Below are positions 17,748 through 26,971 of a stretch of 64,000 nt of DNA, in pieces. The position numbers and the translations under genes are program-made. Each line of letters begins with the position of its first letter. Position 1 is the first letter of the stretch. The notes beneath the pieces were generated by a model. That model was not told the DNA's origin. It ran no database searches and worked only from the letters and a program-made list of their open reading frames with translations. Source of the stretch: Chlorobiaceae bacterium (GTDB lineage: Bacteria; Bacteroidota; Ignavibacteria; Ignavibacteriales; Ignavibacteriaceae); NCBI GenBank assembly GCA_013824085.1, contig PNNF01000013.1, positions 1 through 64,000 on the forward strand, read 5' to 3'.

Positions 17748-19385
17748 ATGAAAATAGCAGTAGCCCAAATAAATCCAATTATTGGTGATATAAAAGGGAA
17801 CAAGAAAAAAATTCTTGATTCCTATTTTGATGGCGTAAAACAAGGCGCTGATTTAGTTGTTTGTCCTGAACTTTCGTTGCTTGGATATCCTCCTTTAGAT
17901 ATGGTTGAGAAAAAAGAATTTAGAAAAGCAGTTCAAATTGCTGCTGAAGAAATTGCATCTGAAACAAAAGATGCGGGATTAATTTTCGGCTCTATTCATG
18001 AAACTGATGATGACATTGGGACAAATCTTTATAACTCTGCTTTTCTTTGTTACTCAGGAAAAATAAAATTCATTCAACACAAAACATTAATTCCAAATTA
18101 TGATGTCTTTGATGAGATGCGTTATTTTGAATGTTCAAAGGATGCTGAGATTCATAAGTTCAAAGATCAGATACTTGGAATTTCTATTTGTGAAGATATT
18201 TGGAATGACAAAGACTATTGGAAGAAAAGACTTTATCAGAACGATCCAGTTGAACTTCAAGTAAAAAAAGGTGCAACACTTTTAATCAATATTTCCGCTT
18301 CGCCTTATTCTTACGGAAAGAGACTTGCACGCAAAGAGATGTTATCAACACTTGCTCGACAAGATAAAGTTAAATTGATTTACGCTTGTAATGTAGGTGC
18401 TCAATCGGAATTAATTTTTGATGGCGCAAGTATGTGTTTTGATGAGTATGGAAATTTGTTGATGCTCGGAAAATTGTATGAAAACGATCTCTTTATTTAT
18501 GACACAGAAAAAATTTATTCTCCAATTATTAAGCTCGAAAATTCTTTTGAAGAAGAAATTATTGATGCGTTAACACTTGGTATAAAAGACTATTGCAATA
18601 AACTCGGTTTTAAAAAAGCGTTGATAGGATTGAGTGGCGGCATTGATTCTGCTTTAGTAACTTATATTGCAGTCAGAGCTTTGGGAAAAGAAAATGTTCA
18701 CGTCCTACTGTTGCCATCTAAATATTCGAGTGAAGGAAGTGTTAAAGATTCTTTGAAACTAATTGCGAATCTTGGAATCTCACATGAAGAAATTTCGATT
18801 CAATCTGTTGTTGATGCAACTCTCGAAAGTTTGAGTAAATTTTTCAATGGAAAACCTGAAGATAGAACAGAAGAGAATATTCAGTCTCGTGTTCGGGGTC
18901 AAATATTAATGGCTATTTCAAATAAGTTTGGATACTTAGTTTTAACAACGGGTAATAAATCAGAGCTTGCAACTGGTTACGCAACTCTTTACGGCGATAT
19001 GTGTGGCGGGCTTGCAGTCATTGCAGATGTTTATAAAACAGATGTTTATCGATTATCGAATTATATTAATCGAAAGAAGGAAATTATTCCTCGCGAGATA
19101 ATTCAAAAAGCTCCGAGTGCAGAGTTGAAGCCGAATCAAACAGATCAAGATACGCTGCCGCCTTATGAAGTGCTCGATAAAATATTAAGAATGTATCTGG
19201 AAGAAAATAAAGAAGAGCAAGAAATTTCGGACATTGTAAAGGCAAATGAAACGATCAGTAAAGTATTGTTAATGGTGGATCAAAGTGAGTATAAAAGAAA
19301 GCAGGCAGCACCTGCATTAAGAGTTTCCAACAAAGCTTTTGGGTACGGAAGAAGATACCCAATAGTTCAAGGATGGAGAAAGTAA
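17748..19385 (+). CDS. nadE: glutamine-dependent NAD+ synthetase
   Basis: Makes NAD+ from nicotinic acid adenine dinucleotide, ATP and glutamine. The N-terminal nitrilase-type glutaminase has the triad Glu41 (CPELSLLGYPP), Lys112 (HKTLIPNY) and Cys148 (ISICEDIW). The C-terminal ATP-pyrophosphatase domain has the SGGIDS loop at 296-301, followed by TTGNKSELATGYATLYGD. The domains are in the usual order; 545 residues is normal for the short glutaminase-fused form. AGGG lies 5 nt before the ATG. The DsbD gene overlaps or nearly abuts its end. Confidence 0.95.
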   Translation: MKIAVAQINPIIGDIKGNKKKILDSYFDGVKQGADLVVCPELSLLGYPPLDMVEKKEFRKAVQIAAEEIASETKDAGLIFGSIHETDDDIGTNLYNSAFLCYSGKIKFIQHKTLIPNYDVFDEMRYFECSKDAEIHKFKDQILGISICEDIWNDKDYWKKRLYQNDPVELQVKKGATLLINISASPYSYGKRLARKEMLSTLARQDKVKLIYACNVGAQSELIFDGASMCFDEYGNLLMLGKLYENDLFIYDTEKIYSPIIKLENSFEEEIIDALTLGIKDYCNKLGFKKALIGLSGGIDSALVTYIAVRALGKENVHVLLLPSKYSSEGSVKDSLKLIANLGISHEEISIQSVVDATLESLSKFFNGKPEDRTEENIQSRVRGQILMAISNKFGYLVLTTGNKSELATGYATLYGDMCGGLAVIADVYKTDVYRLSNYINRKKEIIPREIIQKAPSAELKPNQTDQDTLPPYEVLDKILRMYLEENKEEQEISDIVKANETISKVLLMVDQSEYKRKQAAPALRVSNKAFGYGRRYPIVQGWRK

Positions 19386-19402
19386 TATCAATTGGAGTTT
19401 TA

Positions 19403-21181
19403 ATGTTATCTAAAATAAAATTTTTCATTTATCTTTTTTTATTTTTTGTTTCAGCACAAAATATTTTTCCTCAATTCGGAAATCAAAAAGAGCTTTTAAC
19501 AATTAGCCCTTTTCTTTCATTTGAAAAAGTTCACGCGGGAATAAAAATAAAATTTGCTTTGAAAGTTAATCTCGACACTACTTGGCATATAAATTCAAAT
19601 AAACCAAATGAAGATTTTTTAATACCAACAGAAATAATTCTCGACTCCGCAGCAGGAATGAAATTAACTGATCTCGTTTATCCAATTGCGAAAGAATTGA
19701 AATTTGATTTTTCGGAAATTCCTCTTTCTGTTTATGAAGGTGAATTTTTTATTACTGGTTTTATTCATGTTCCAAAAGATATTTCTGTCGGTGAATATTA
19801 CATCCCTTTCACCTTTCATTATCAAGCTTGCAACAATGTAACGTGCTTAGCTCCTGAAGAAATTATTGATACTCTAAAAATTTCTGTCGTCGATTTTGAT
19901 ACTCCAATTTCTGAAATTAATCAGGATCTTTTTGCAAAGATTGAATTTGAAAAAATGAATGAAGCCAAAGAAAAAACTGGAGACGATTCAGTTACTTCAC
20001 TTCTTGATGAAAGTGGTTTCTTCTTAGTTTTACTTTTAGTTTTTCTAGGTGGACTCGCCTTAAACTTAACGCCTTGTGTCTATCCATTAATTCCAATTAC
20101 TGTAGGCTATTTTGGTGGACAGAGTGAAGGTAGCACTAAGCGATTAGCGTTGATGGGTGGGCTTTATGTTTTAGGACTTGCAGTAACTTATTCAATCATT
20201 GGTGTTATAACATCATTGAGTGGTGCAATCTTCGGAGCATTACTTCAAAATACTTACGTCATAATTTCTATTGCAATAATTTTTCTACTTCTTTCGTTTA
20301 GTATGTTCGGACTTTATGAATTTAAATTACCGGATTCATTCGTAAATAAAGTTGGTGCTGCAAAATCAGGATTGTTCGGAGCTTTATTTATGGGCATCAC
20401 AATGGGTGTTGTCGCTGCTCCTTGCATTGGACCCTTTGTAATTGGGCTTGTAACTTACGTCGCTGCTAAAGGTGATCCATTTTATGGTTTTATTCTTTTC
20501 TTCGTTCTCGCTCTTGGCTTAGGACTTCCATATTTTGTGCTTGCTCTCTTTTCTGGAAAAATAAAAAAACTTCCGAAAGCAGGCGAGTGGATGGTTGCAG
20601 TAAAACATATCTTCGGAATAATTTTAATCGGAATGGCAGTCTATTTTGTTGCTCCACTTTTGCCTAAACCATATTCAACTTATGCACTTCCCGTTTATGT
20701 TTTACTTGGTGCACTCTATCTTTTATTCTTTGAGAAAAATGGAAATAACGTTAGAGGATTTAAAATATTTAGATATGTTTTTTCAGTAATTGTTTTAGCC
20801 ATTGGAATTTATTCGATTGTCCCAACGCAGAAAAATTCTATCGATTGGAAACCATTTGATAACGCACAATTTTTGGAGGCAAAAAATTCAGGTTTACCGA
20901 TCATTATCGATTTCTATGCTGATTGGTGCATTCCTTGTAAAGAACTGGATGCGCTTACTTTTTCAGATGCAACTGTTATTGAAGAATCAAAAAGATTTAT
21001 TGGATTCAAAGCAGATATGACTAAAACTTTGTCTGAAGAAGTAGAAACTTTAAGAAAAGAATTTAAAGTGATTGGTGTTCCGACCGTTCTGATTATTGAC
21101 TCAAATGGAATTGAACGCGAAAGAATTACTGGATTTGTTAACGCTGAAACTTTTCTTGCTAAATTAAAATCAGTGAAATAA
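19403..21181 (+). CDS. dsbD: thiol:disulfide interchange protein DsbD
   Basis: Carries electrons from cytosolic thioredoxin to the periplasm. Three domains are in order: an N-terminal periplasmic domain with a cysteine pair (YQACNNVTCLAPEE), a central CcdA/DsbD membrane domain whose helices 1 and 4 hold NLTPCVYPLIPITVGYF and VVAAPCIGPFVIG, and a C-terminal thioredoxin domain with DFYADWCIPCKEL. All six redox cysteines are present. I start at the ATG at 19403 because GGAG lies 6 nt before it; an earlier ATG at 19373 lies inside nadE. It may support thiol chemistry of exported proteins encoded nearby. Confidence 0.93.
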   Translation: MLSKIKFFIYLFLFFVSAQNIFPQFGNQKELLTISPFLSFEKVHAGIKIKFALKVNLDTTWHINSNKPNEDFLIPTEIILDSAAGMKLTDLVYPIAKELKFDFSEIPLSVYEGEFFITGFIHVPKDISVGEYYIPFTFHYQACNNVTCLAPEEIIDTLKISVVDFDTPISEINQDLFAKIEFEKMNEAKEKTGDDSVTSLLDESGFFLVLLLVFLGGLALNLTPCVYPLIPITVGYFGGQSEGSTKRLALMGGLYVLGLAVTYSIIGVITSLSGAIFGALLQNTYVIISIAIIFLLLSFSMFGLYEFKLPDSFVNKVGAAKSGLFGALFMGITMGVVAAPCIGPFVIGLVTYVAAKGDPFYGFILFFVLALGLGLPYFVLALFSGKIKKLPKAGEWMVAVKHIFGIILIGMAVYFVAPLLPKPYSTYALPVYVLLGALYLLFFEKNGNNVRGFKIFRYVFSVIVLAIGIYSIVPTQKNSIDWKPFDNAQFLEAKNSGLPIIIDFYADWCIPCKELDALTFSDATVIEESKRFIGFKADMTKTLSEEVETLRKEFKVIGVPTVLIIDSNGIERERITGFVNAETFLAKLKSVK

Positions 21182-21316
21182 AAATAATTTTGTTTTGATA
21201 AAATTAATTGATTCGAGTAAATGCTTTTGTTACAATAAATATTTGGCTATTAATAATTTACCTTGATTCCATGTTTTATCAACTTTAAGTTTGAATCAAT
21301 AAAATAGAAATTCAAT

Positions 21317-24300
21317 TTGAAGCAGTTTTTTTTAGTATTTTTTTTTTTAGTCTCAACCAATTTTCTCTTTGGACAAATTAATCCGAACTACAAAATAGTT
21401 ACTGATACAATTAAAATTAATTTTCAGAATTACTATCGGATTAGCTCCTTATCTATTCTTCCAAATTCTGAAATCATTCAACTTCGTGGAAGCTATTTAT
21501 CAGCAGATCAATATCATTTTAATTATTCCGATTTAAGTTTTAGTATTTCTGAATCGGTGAGCTACTCAATATTTGATACATTGTTCGTTACTTACCAAAC
21601 TGTAAAGTTATCATTACAAAAAATTTATAAACGCCGAGAATTAGTTCAGCTTTTTCAAGAGTCAACTGGCGATACGGTCAAAGTTTTGCGAACCGAAAGT
21701 CGAGCATTGACTTCTGAAAATATATTTGGAAGCGAGATAGAAAAAAGTGGAACAATCATTCGGGGCTTTACTTTAGGCACGAACAAAGACCTTACTTTAC
21801 AGAGTGGATTGAAGCTGCAATTTTCGGGAAGACTTTCTGATGAGATTGAAGTTGTAGCAGCTTTAACTGATGAGAATACTCCAATTCAACCTGAAGGAAA
21901 CACTGAACGGCTCGATGAGTTCGATAAAGTTTTTATTCAACTAAAACATAAAAATGCTTCAGCAACTTTTGGCGATTATTCAATCTCTAAAAGATTCGGT
22001 GAGTTTGGAGTTATAAATAGAAAACTTCAAGGGTTAATTGGAGAAGTTAATTTTGAAAATCAGAATGCTTTCATCAGCATTGCAAGTTCCAAAGGAAAGT
22101 TTAATACAAATAATTTTGTTGGGCAAGATGGTGTGCAAGGACCATTTAGACTTTTTGGAAGTAACAACGAGAGAGACATAATTATTATTGCAGGCTCAGA
22201 GAAAATTTTCGTTGACGGTGAAGAGATGAGAAGAGGAGAGAGGAATGATTACATAATCGATTACTCTGATGCTACAATTACTTTTACACCTAATCGATTG
22301 ATTACTTCAGTAAGTAGAATAAACGTTGACTTTGAATATGCAGACAGAAAATTTGTTCGCAATTTATTTGCTGTCGGTGGTGAATCATCTTTCTTTGATA
22401 AAAAACTAAACTTGAAATTTTCTTATTTCAGAGATGGAGATAATCAAGATTCACCAATTGATATTTCACTTTCTGATTCGGACAAAGTAATTTTAAAAAA
22501 TGCGGGGAACGATAGAGATAAAGCGGTGAAAAGCGGAATTGTTTTAGCAACTCCAGATTCGCTTGGAGTGATGCGTGGTATTTATGAAAAAGTTGATACG
22601 TTAATTAATAGTGAATCAATTTCTTTTTATCGTTATAACCCTGGCTCAGCTTCAGCGATTTATTTTGTCTCCTTTTCATTCATCGGTTCTTCTAAAGGAA
22701 ATTATATTCGCGAAAGTCTTGGACATTATCGTTTCGTTGGAATAAATCGGGGAAGTTTTGAGCCGATAATTTTTTTGCCGATGCCTGAATTAAAACAAGT
22801 TTCAAATATCGTATTAAGTTATTCTCCAAATAAAAATTTTATTTTTAATTTTGAGTTAGCGGGAAGTTCTTGGGATAGAAATAGATTCTCATCAATTGAC
22901 GAAAATAAAAATCTTGCGTATGCAAGAAATTTATCGCTGCAAATATTACCTCAAGAAATTTCAATCTCTAATTTAAGTATGGGTAAAATTGGATTAACAC
23001 TCCGTGAAAGATTTATTCAAGCACAATTTACAACCTCAGATAGATTTAATTCAGTTGAGTTCAATAGAGATTTTAATATTGACGCAGACGCTTTAAGAGC
23101 CGATGAACAACTTCGAGAAATATCTGTTCGATACTTACCAAATAATTCAGGAGAGTTTAATTCAACTTACAGTTCATTGAACAAAATAAACTACTTTAAT
23201 TCTAATTTTAGTTCTAATCGATTTAACAATACGTTAAGTTTTGGGAAGAATAAAAATTATAACATCTTTTATAACTTCGATTATCTGACAACAACAAATC
23301 AATTAATTAAAAGTTATTGGTTGCGACAAAGAGGAACTTTCTCTTATGCTTTCAACAAATTTATTCCGGGAATCGAATTTATTGCTGAAGATAAAAATGA
23401 TAAAATCAATGAGAGAGACTCGTTGCTTCTCAGTAGTCTTAGGTTTATTCAGTTAGATCCTTTCTTTGAAATTAAAGATTTATTTGGAGTTAGTCTTTCA
23501 TATAAATACACTTTTAGAAGTGATGACATTCCTATGAATGGATTTATGATAAATGAATCTAAATCGTTTGGACAAACTTTAGAGCTGAATTATAGCGGTG
23601 TTCGTGAGGTTCAATCTTCTTTTAGAATTACAATACGTGATAAAAAATTTTCGCAAGAGTTGAAGAAGCAAGGTTTACTCGACAACCAAACTGTTTTGAT
23701 ACGAACACAAAATCGATTTAATTTTTTTCAGCGTGCTATTGAAGGAGATCTTTTTTATGAAGTATCTACTCAGAAAACTGCAAAGCTCCAAAAAATATTT
23801 GTTAAAGTTCCGATTGGACAAGGAAATTATATTTACTTAGGTGATATAAATAACAATGGAGTAGCTGATGAAAATGAATTTCAACTTACTCTGTTTGATG
23901 GCGAATTTATTATTATCAATCTTCCAACTGATGAATTGTTTCCCGTAATCGATCTTAAAACATCAACTCGCTGGAAAGTAAATTATGATTCTTTTTTTGA
24001 TTCACCCGGATTACTAAAAACAATTTTTTCGTCACTCTCCACCGAGACATATTTTCGTATTGAAGAAAATTCACAACAATCAGAATTGAGGAAAATTTAT
24101 CTGCTCCATCTTTCATCTTTCTTGAATGATAGTTTAACAATTCGTGGATCAAATTTATTTCAACAAGATATTTTCATTTTTGAAAATTCACAAGACTTAT
24201 CATTTCGGTTAAGATTTTTAGAGAGACGAAGTATGAACCAATTTGCTTCTGGAAATGAAAGAGGTTTATTGAATGAAAAAAGTTTACGAATTAGATTTAG

Positions 24301-24790
24301 AATGATTGAAGAAATAAGTAATCAGACAGAAATAATTTTCCAAACAGATAATTTACATGCACCAATAAATTCAAATCGGAATAGAAAAATTGCAGGTGAA
24401 AATATAATTACAGAATTTTCTTATCGTCCTCTTAGGAATATTGAAGTCGGATTTAAAATTAAAGTAGGAAGAAACCGAGATAACTTTCCGAGTAAACCAA
24501 CAGAAATAAATTCAAATGGACAAGGACTTCGATTTAATTTTTCATTTGCAGGAGCGGGAAGATTGCGAATTGAAGTTGATCGAAATGAACTAAATACGAA
24601 TACGATGGATAATTATATTCCTTATGAATTGTCTGAAGGGAATGCTATTGGAAAAAATTATTCGTGGCGCACAAATTTTGATTATCGAATTTCAACAAAT
24701 CTACAATCAACTGTAAGTTATGATGGCAGACAACAAGGAATTGGAAAAGTAATTCATACAGCGCGAGCAGAAGTGAGAGCATTTTTTTGA
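21317..24790 (+). CDS. large outer-membrane beta-barrel-like protein, unknown function
   Basis: A 1157-residue protein with a signal peptide (FFLVFFFLVSTNFLFGQ). I do not recognise a named family. A conserved-looking block near residues 130-210 reads IIRGFTLGTNKDLTLQSGL, VVAALTDENTPIQPEGN, DEFDKVFIQLKHKNASATFGD; a second block near 270-340 has GQDGVQGPFRLFG and EKIFVDGEEMRRGERNDYIIDYS. The last ~600 residues are alternating polar/aromatic strands and the protein ends in Phe, the usual end of outer-membrane barrels. I recall similar large proteins in Ignavibacteria and relatives, annotated only as hypothetical. It begins with TTG. It does not match SprA by visible motifs. The 136 bases before it contain no gene. 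Confidence 0.75.
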   Translation: MKQFFLVFFFLVSTNFLFGQINPNYKIVTDTIKINFQNYYRISSLSILPNSEIIQLRGSYLSADQYHFNYSDLSFSISESVSYSIFDTLFVTYQTVKLSLQKIYKRRELVQLFQESTGDTVKVLRTESRALTSENIFGSEIEKSGTIIRGFTLGTNKDLTLQSGLKLQFSGRLSDEIEVVAALTDENTPIQPEGNTERLDEFDKVFIQLKHKNASATFGDYSISKRFGEFGVINRKLQGLIGEVNFENQNAFISIASSKGKFNTNNFVGQDGVQGPFRLFGSNNERDIIIIAGSEKIFVDGEEMRRGERNDYIIDYSDATITFTPNRLITSVSRINVDFEYADRKFVRNLFAVGGESSFFDKKLNLKFSYFRDGDNQDSPIDISLSDSDKVILKNAGNDRDKAVKSGIVLATPDSLGVMRGIYEKVDTLINSESISFYRYNPGSASAIYFVSFSFIGSSKGNYIRESLGHYRFVGINRGSFEPIIFLPMPELKQVSNIVLSYSPNKNFIFNFELAGSSWDRNRFSSIDENKNLAYARNLSLQILPQEISISNLSMGKIGLTLRERFIQAQFTTSDRFNSVEFNRDFNIDADALRADEQLREISVRYLPNNSGEFNSTYSSLNKINYFNSNFSSNRFNNTLSFGKNKNYNIFYNFDYLTTTNQLIKSYWLRQRGTFSYAFNKFIPGIEFIAEDKNDKINERDSLLLSSLRFIQLDPFFEIKDLFGVSLSYKYTFRSDDIPMNGFMINESKSFGQTLELNYSGVREVQSSFRITIRDKKFSQELKKQGLLDNQTVLIRTQNRFNFFQRAIEGDLFYEVSTQKTAKLQKIFVKVPIGQGNYIYLGDINNNGVADENEFQLTLFDGEFIIINLPTDELFPVIDLKTSTRWKVNYDSFFDSPGLLKTIFSSLSTETYFRIEENSQQSELRKIYLLHLSSFLNDSLTIRGSNLFQQDIFIFENSQDLSFRLRFLERRSMNQFASGNERGLLNEKSLRIRFRMIEEISNQTEIIFQTDNLHAPINSNRNRKIAGENIITEFSYRPLRNIEVGFKIKVGRNRDNFPSKPTEINSNGQGLRFNFSFAGAGRLRIEVDRNELNTNTMDNYIPYELSEGNAIGKNYSWRTNFDYRISTNLQSTVSYDGRQQGIGKVIHTARAEVRAFF

Positions 24791-24889
24791 GTTTTTTTCA
24801 ACAAATGATTGGTAGAGGAAAATCTTAATAATAGCTCAGAACGGCATACCCAATTAGCTAAAAGTTACTCAAAGTTTTTGTTACAATAA

Positions 24890-25345
24890 TTAAACCTCTT
24901 CGAGGTTTTGATTGAAAAAAATAATAAAACTCAAAATTTATTCCTCGTAGAGGATAAACTATTGTAGAAAAATTAGTAACCAACATTTCCAATCCTCGTA
25001 GAGGATTTATAAAATAATTCGCTTTAAAAATTTTCAAATCAATTATTAATGAAAAACGATAATTGCAGTTTAGCTCTGAATGGCAAAATATTTGTAGAAA
25101 AAAAAACAAAAACCACAAAAAGTTCCAACCGAGATAAAATATTTTAAAAAAAATTACAACAATAGAAATTCTTCGCAAAAAAAAATCTTAGATTCTTCAT
25201 TCGCTGCGCTCATTCAGAATGACAAACGCACAAAACGTAATTCTAACTCCGAAACCATTTGAATGTCCCATTTAAGGAAAATAAATGCGTTGTTACTTGC
25301 TCCGTAGGAGCGAACTATTTGTAGAAAAAAAAATAAAAACAAAAA
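24890..25345. repeat. dispersed palindromic repeat cluster
   Basis: Five related units. Palindromes: AAACCTC-TTC-GAGGTTT at 24893, TCCTC-GTA-GAGGA at 24942 and 24993, and GCTCC-GTA-GGAGC at 25299. A second motif, aTTTGTAGAAAAAAAA, follows at 25090 and 25317 and, as attGTAGAAAAATT, at 24961; at 25071 it follows a tagctctgaatggcaaaat variant. The first three palindromes lie 49-51 bases apart. Such 'cctcgtagagg ... tttgtagaaaa' units are familiar as dispersed intergenic repeats of Bacteroidetes-type genomes. No transposase is inside. Function unknown: they could be mobile miniature elements or RNA-level structures. Confidence 0.6.
25193..25225. repeat. common dispersed repeat unit (cgctgcgctcattcagaatgac type)
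   Basis: A single copy of a sequence type seen scattered between genes in many bacteria: 'cattcgctgcgctcattcagaatgacaaa'. Only one copy is in the window. Its role is not known. Recognition is from general experience, not a search. Confidence 0.4.
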
Positions 25346-25457
25346 CCGCCCAAACTCACAATGCGTTTAATAATTTCATCAATCAATAAAAAATATTTTT
25401 TTGCGAATAATTTAAGGCGTTTTTTAATTCAGTTATTGTTAATATTTTAAATGAACG

Positions 25458-25491
25458 TTGAGAATCTTCTCGAATGAAAATCTTATATTTG
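25458..25491 (+). promoter_or_regulatory. possible Bacteroidetes-type promoter of glyS
   Basis: TATATTTG at 25484-25491 fits the TAnnTTTG -7 box of Bacteroidetes sigma factors, with TTG at 25458-25460 about 23 bases upstream, at the long end of the allowed spacing for the -33 box. The gene starts at 25520 with AAGG nearby. A GAGAATCTTCTC palindrome lies between the boxes at 25460-25471. The call depends on whether this organism uses that consensus. Confidence 0.35.
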
Positions 25492-25519
25492 CTTTTCAAA
25501 ATAAAGGAAAAATTTAGTA

Positions 25520-26971
25520 ATGGCTCAAAATGATTTAATGGATAAAATTGTTTCTCTTTCTAAAAGAAGAGGTTTTGTTTTTCAGTCAAGTGAAATTTAT
25601 GGCGGACTAAATGGCTGTTGGGATTACGGTCCTCTTGGCGTTGAACTTCTTAAAAACTTGAAAGAAGAATGGTGGAAATGGATGACATACAGAGATAATA
25701 TTGAAGGACTCGATGCTTCAATTCTTATGCATCCAAGAGTTTGGGAAGCATCTGGACACGTTGAAAATTTTTCTGATCCAATGGTTGACTGTAAACAATG
25801 CAAAGCAAGATTTAGATTTGATCATCTAAACGATCAAATTCAATTTAAGAAAAAGAAAAAAATACTTGAAGAGTATGCTACACTTTTCCCAATTCAACTT
25901 TCTTCTGATGAAGAAGAGATTTCTCAACTTTTCAATTCAATCTTAGAAGACAATGAAAAATCTTTAAAATTATTAGAATTACTAAACTGTCCCCAATGCG
26001 GGAATAAAGGAACTTTTACTGCTGCTCGTCAATTTAATTTAATGTTTAAAACTTTTCTTGGTTCAGTTGAAGACCAGAGTGCTGTAGTTTATTTACGTCC
26101 TGAAACTGCTCAAGGAATTTTTGTAAACTTTTTGAATGTTCAAGGTTCAGCAAGACAAAAGCTACCATTTGGAATTGCACAAATTGGTAAAGCATTTAGA
26201 AACGAAATCAATACAAAAAATTTTCTTTTCAGAACAAGAGAGTTTGAACAAATGGAAATGCAGTTTTTTGTAAAACCTGTTGATGATAAAAAATGGTATG
26301 ACTATTGGAAAGCAGAAAGATTAGAATGGTTCAAGTCACTTGGAATGAATCCAAATAAATTAAGATATCATGATCATCCAAAAGATAAATTGGCACATTA
26401 CGCAAAAGAAGCAACTGATATTGAATATGAATTTCCATTTGGATGGGGAGAAATTGAAGGAATACATAATAGAACTGATTTTGATTTAGCACGACACGAA
26501 GAATATTCAGGAAAATCATTAAAATATTTTGATGAAGAATCGAAAGAAAAATTTATTCCTTATATTATTGAGACTTCCGCAGGAGCAAGTAGATCTTTTA
26601 TGGCATTTCTCATTGATGCTTTTCATGAAGAAATGGTTAATGATGAACTCAGAAGTGTTTTAAGATTCAACTCAAAATTAGCACCAATAAAAGCAGCAAT
26701 ATTTCCGCTAGTGAACAAAGATGGAATGCCTGATGTTGCAAGAAATATTGAAAAAGATCTAAGAAAATATTTTAAGGTTTTTTATGATGATAAAGGCGCC
26801 GTTGGTAGAAGATATCGCAGACAGGATGAAACAGGAACTCCATATTGTATTACGATTGATACACAAACTCTGCAAGATAATACTGTTACTGTTCGCGAAA
26901 GAGATTCGATGATTCAAGAAAGAATTAGTTCCGATCAATTAAAAAATTACTTGATAAATAAATTATGGTAA
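25520..26971 (+). CDS. glyS: glycyl-tRNA synthetase, dimeric type
   Basis: Class II glycyl-tRNA synthetase of the single-chain (alpha2) type. It opens with LSKRRGFVFQSSEIYGGLNG and GCWDYGPLGVELLKNLK. An inserted zinc-like region has CKQCKARF and CPQCGNKGTF. Motif 2 is FRNEINTKNFLFRTREFEQMEM-like (key residues Arg, Glu, Phe) and motif 3 begins PYIIETSAGASR. The C-terminal anticodon-binding domain ends near the stop. At 483 residues it is normal for this type. The TPR gene overlaps its last 7 nt. Confidence 0.95.
   Translation: MAQNDLMDKIVSLSKRRGFVFQSSEIYGGLNGCWDYGPLGVELLKNLKEEWWKWMTYRDNIEGLDASILMHPRVWEASGHVENFSDPMVDCKQCKARFRFDHLNDQIQFKKKKKILEEYATLFPIQLSSDEEEISQLFNSILEDNEKSLKLLELLNCPQCGNKGTFTAARQFNLMFKTFLGSVEDQSAVVYLRPETAQGIFVNFLNVQGSARQKLPFGIAQIGKAFRNEINTKNFLFRTREFEQMEMQFFVKPVDDKKWYDYWKAERLEWFKSLGMNPNKLRYHDHPKDKLAHYAKEATDIEYEFPFGWGEIEGIHNRTDFDLARHEEYSGKSLKYFDEESKEKFIPYIIETSAGASRSFMAFLIDAFHEEMVNDELRSVLRFNSKLAPIKAAIFPLVNKDGMPDVARNIEKDLRKYFKVFYDDKGAVGRRYRRQDETGTPYCITIDTQTLQDNTVTVRERDSMIQERISSDQLKNYLINKLW

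Larger units (their letters stand above)
24791..25519. other. gene-free 729-bp repeat patch
   Basis: No convincing gene. The stretch holds several short palindromes and a shared downstream string (see the repeat entries), plus a common 'ttcattcgctgcgctcattcagaatgac'-like sequence (first half at 25195). A reading frame on the minus strand over 24858-25178 is made of the repeats and is not credible as a protein. Positions 25458-25491 contain a possible promoter of the glycyl-tRNA synthetase gene. Confidence 0.7.

Noticed and set aside
24858-25178. 106-codon open frame on the minus strand
   Set aside because: It lies across the repeat patch; its peptide (PLRGLEM, PLRGINF, PRRGLII) is simply the palindromes translated. 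No ribosome site and no neighbour on that strand.
24890-25345. CRISPR array
   Set aside because: The first three palindromes are about 50 bases apart, but stems differ, spacers are AT-rich and not uniform, there are only a few units and no cas gene is near.
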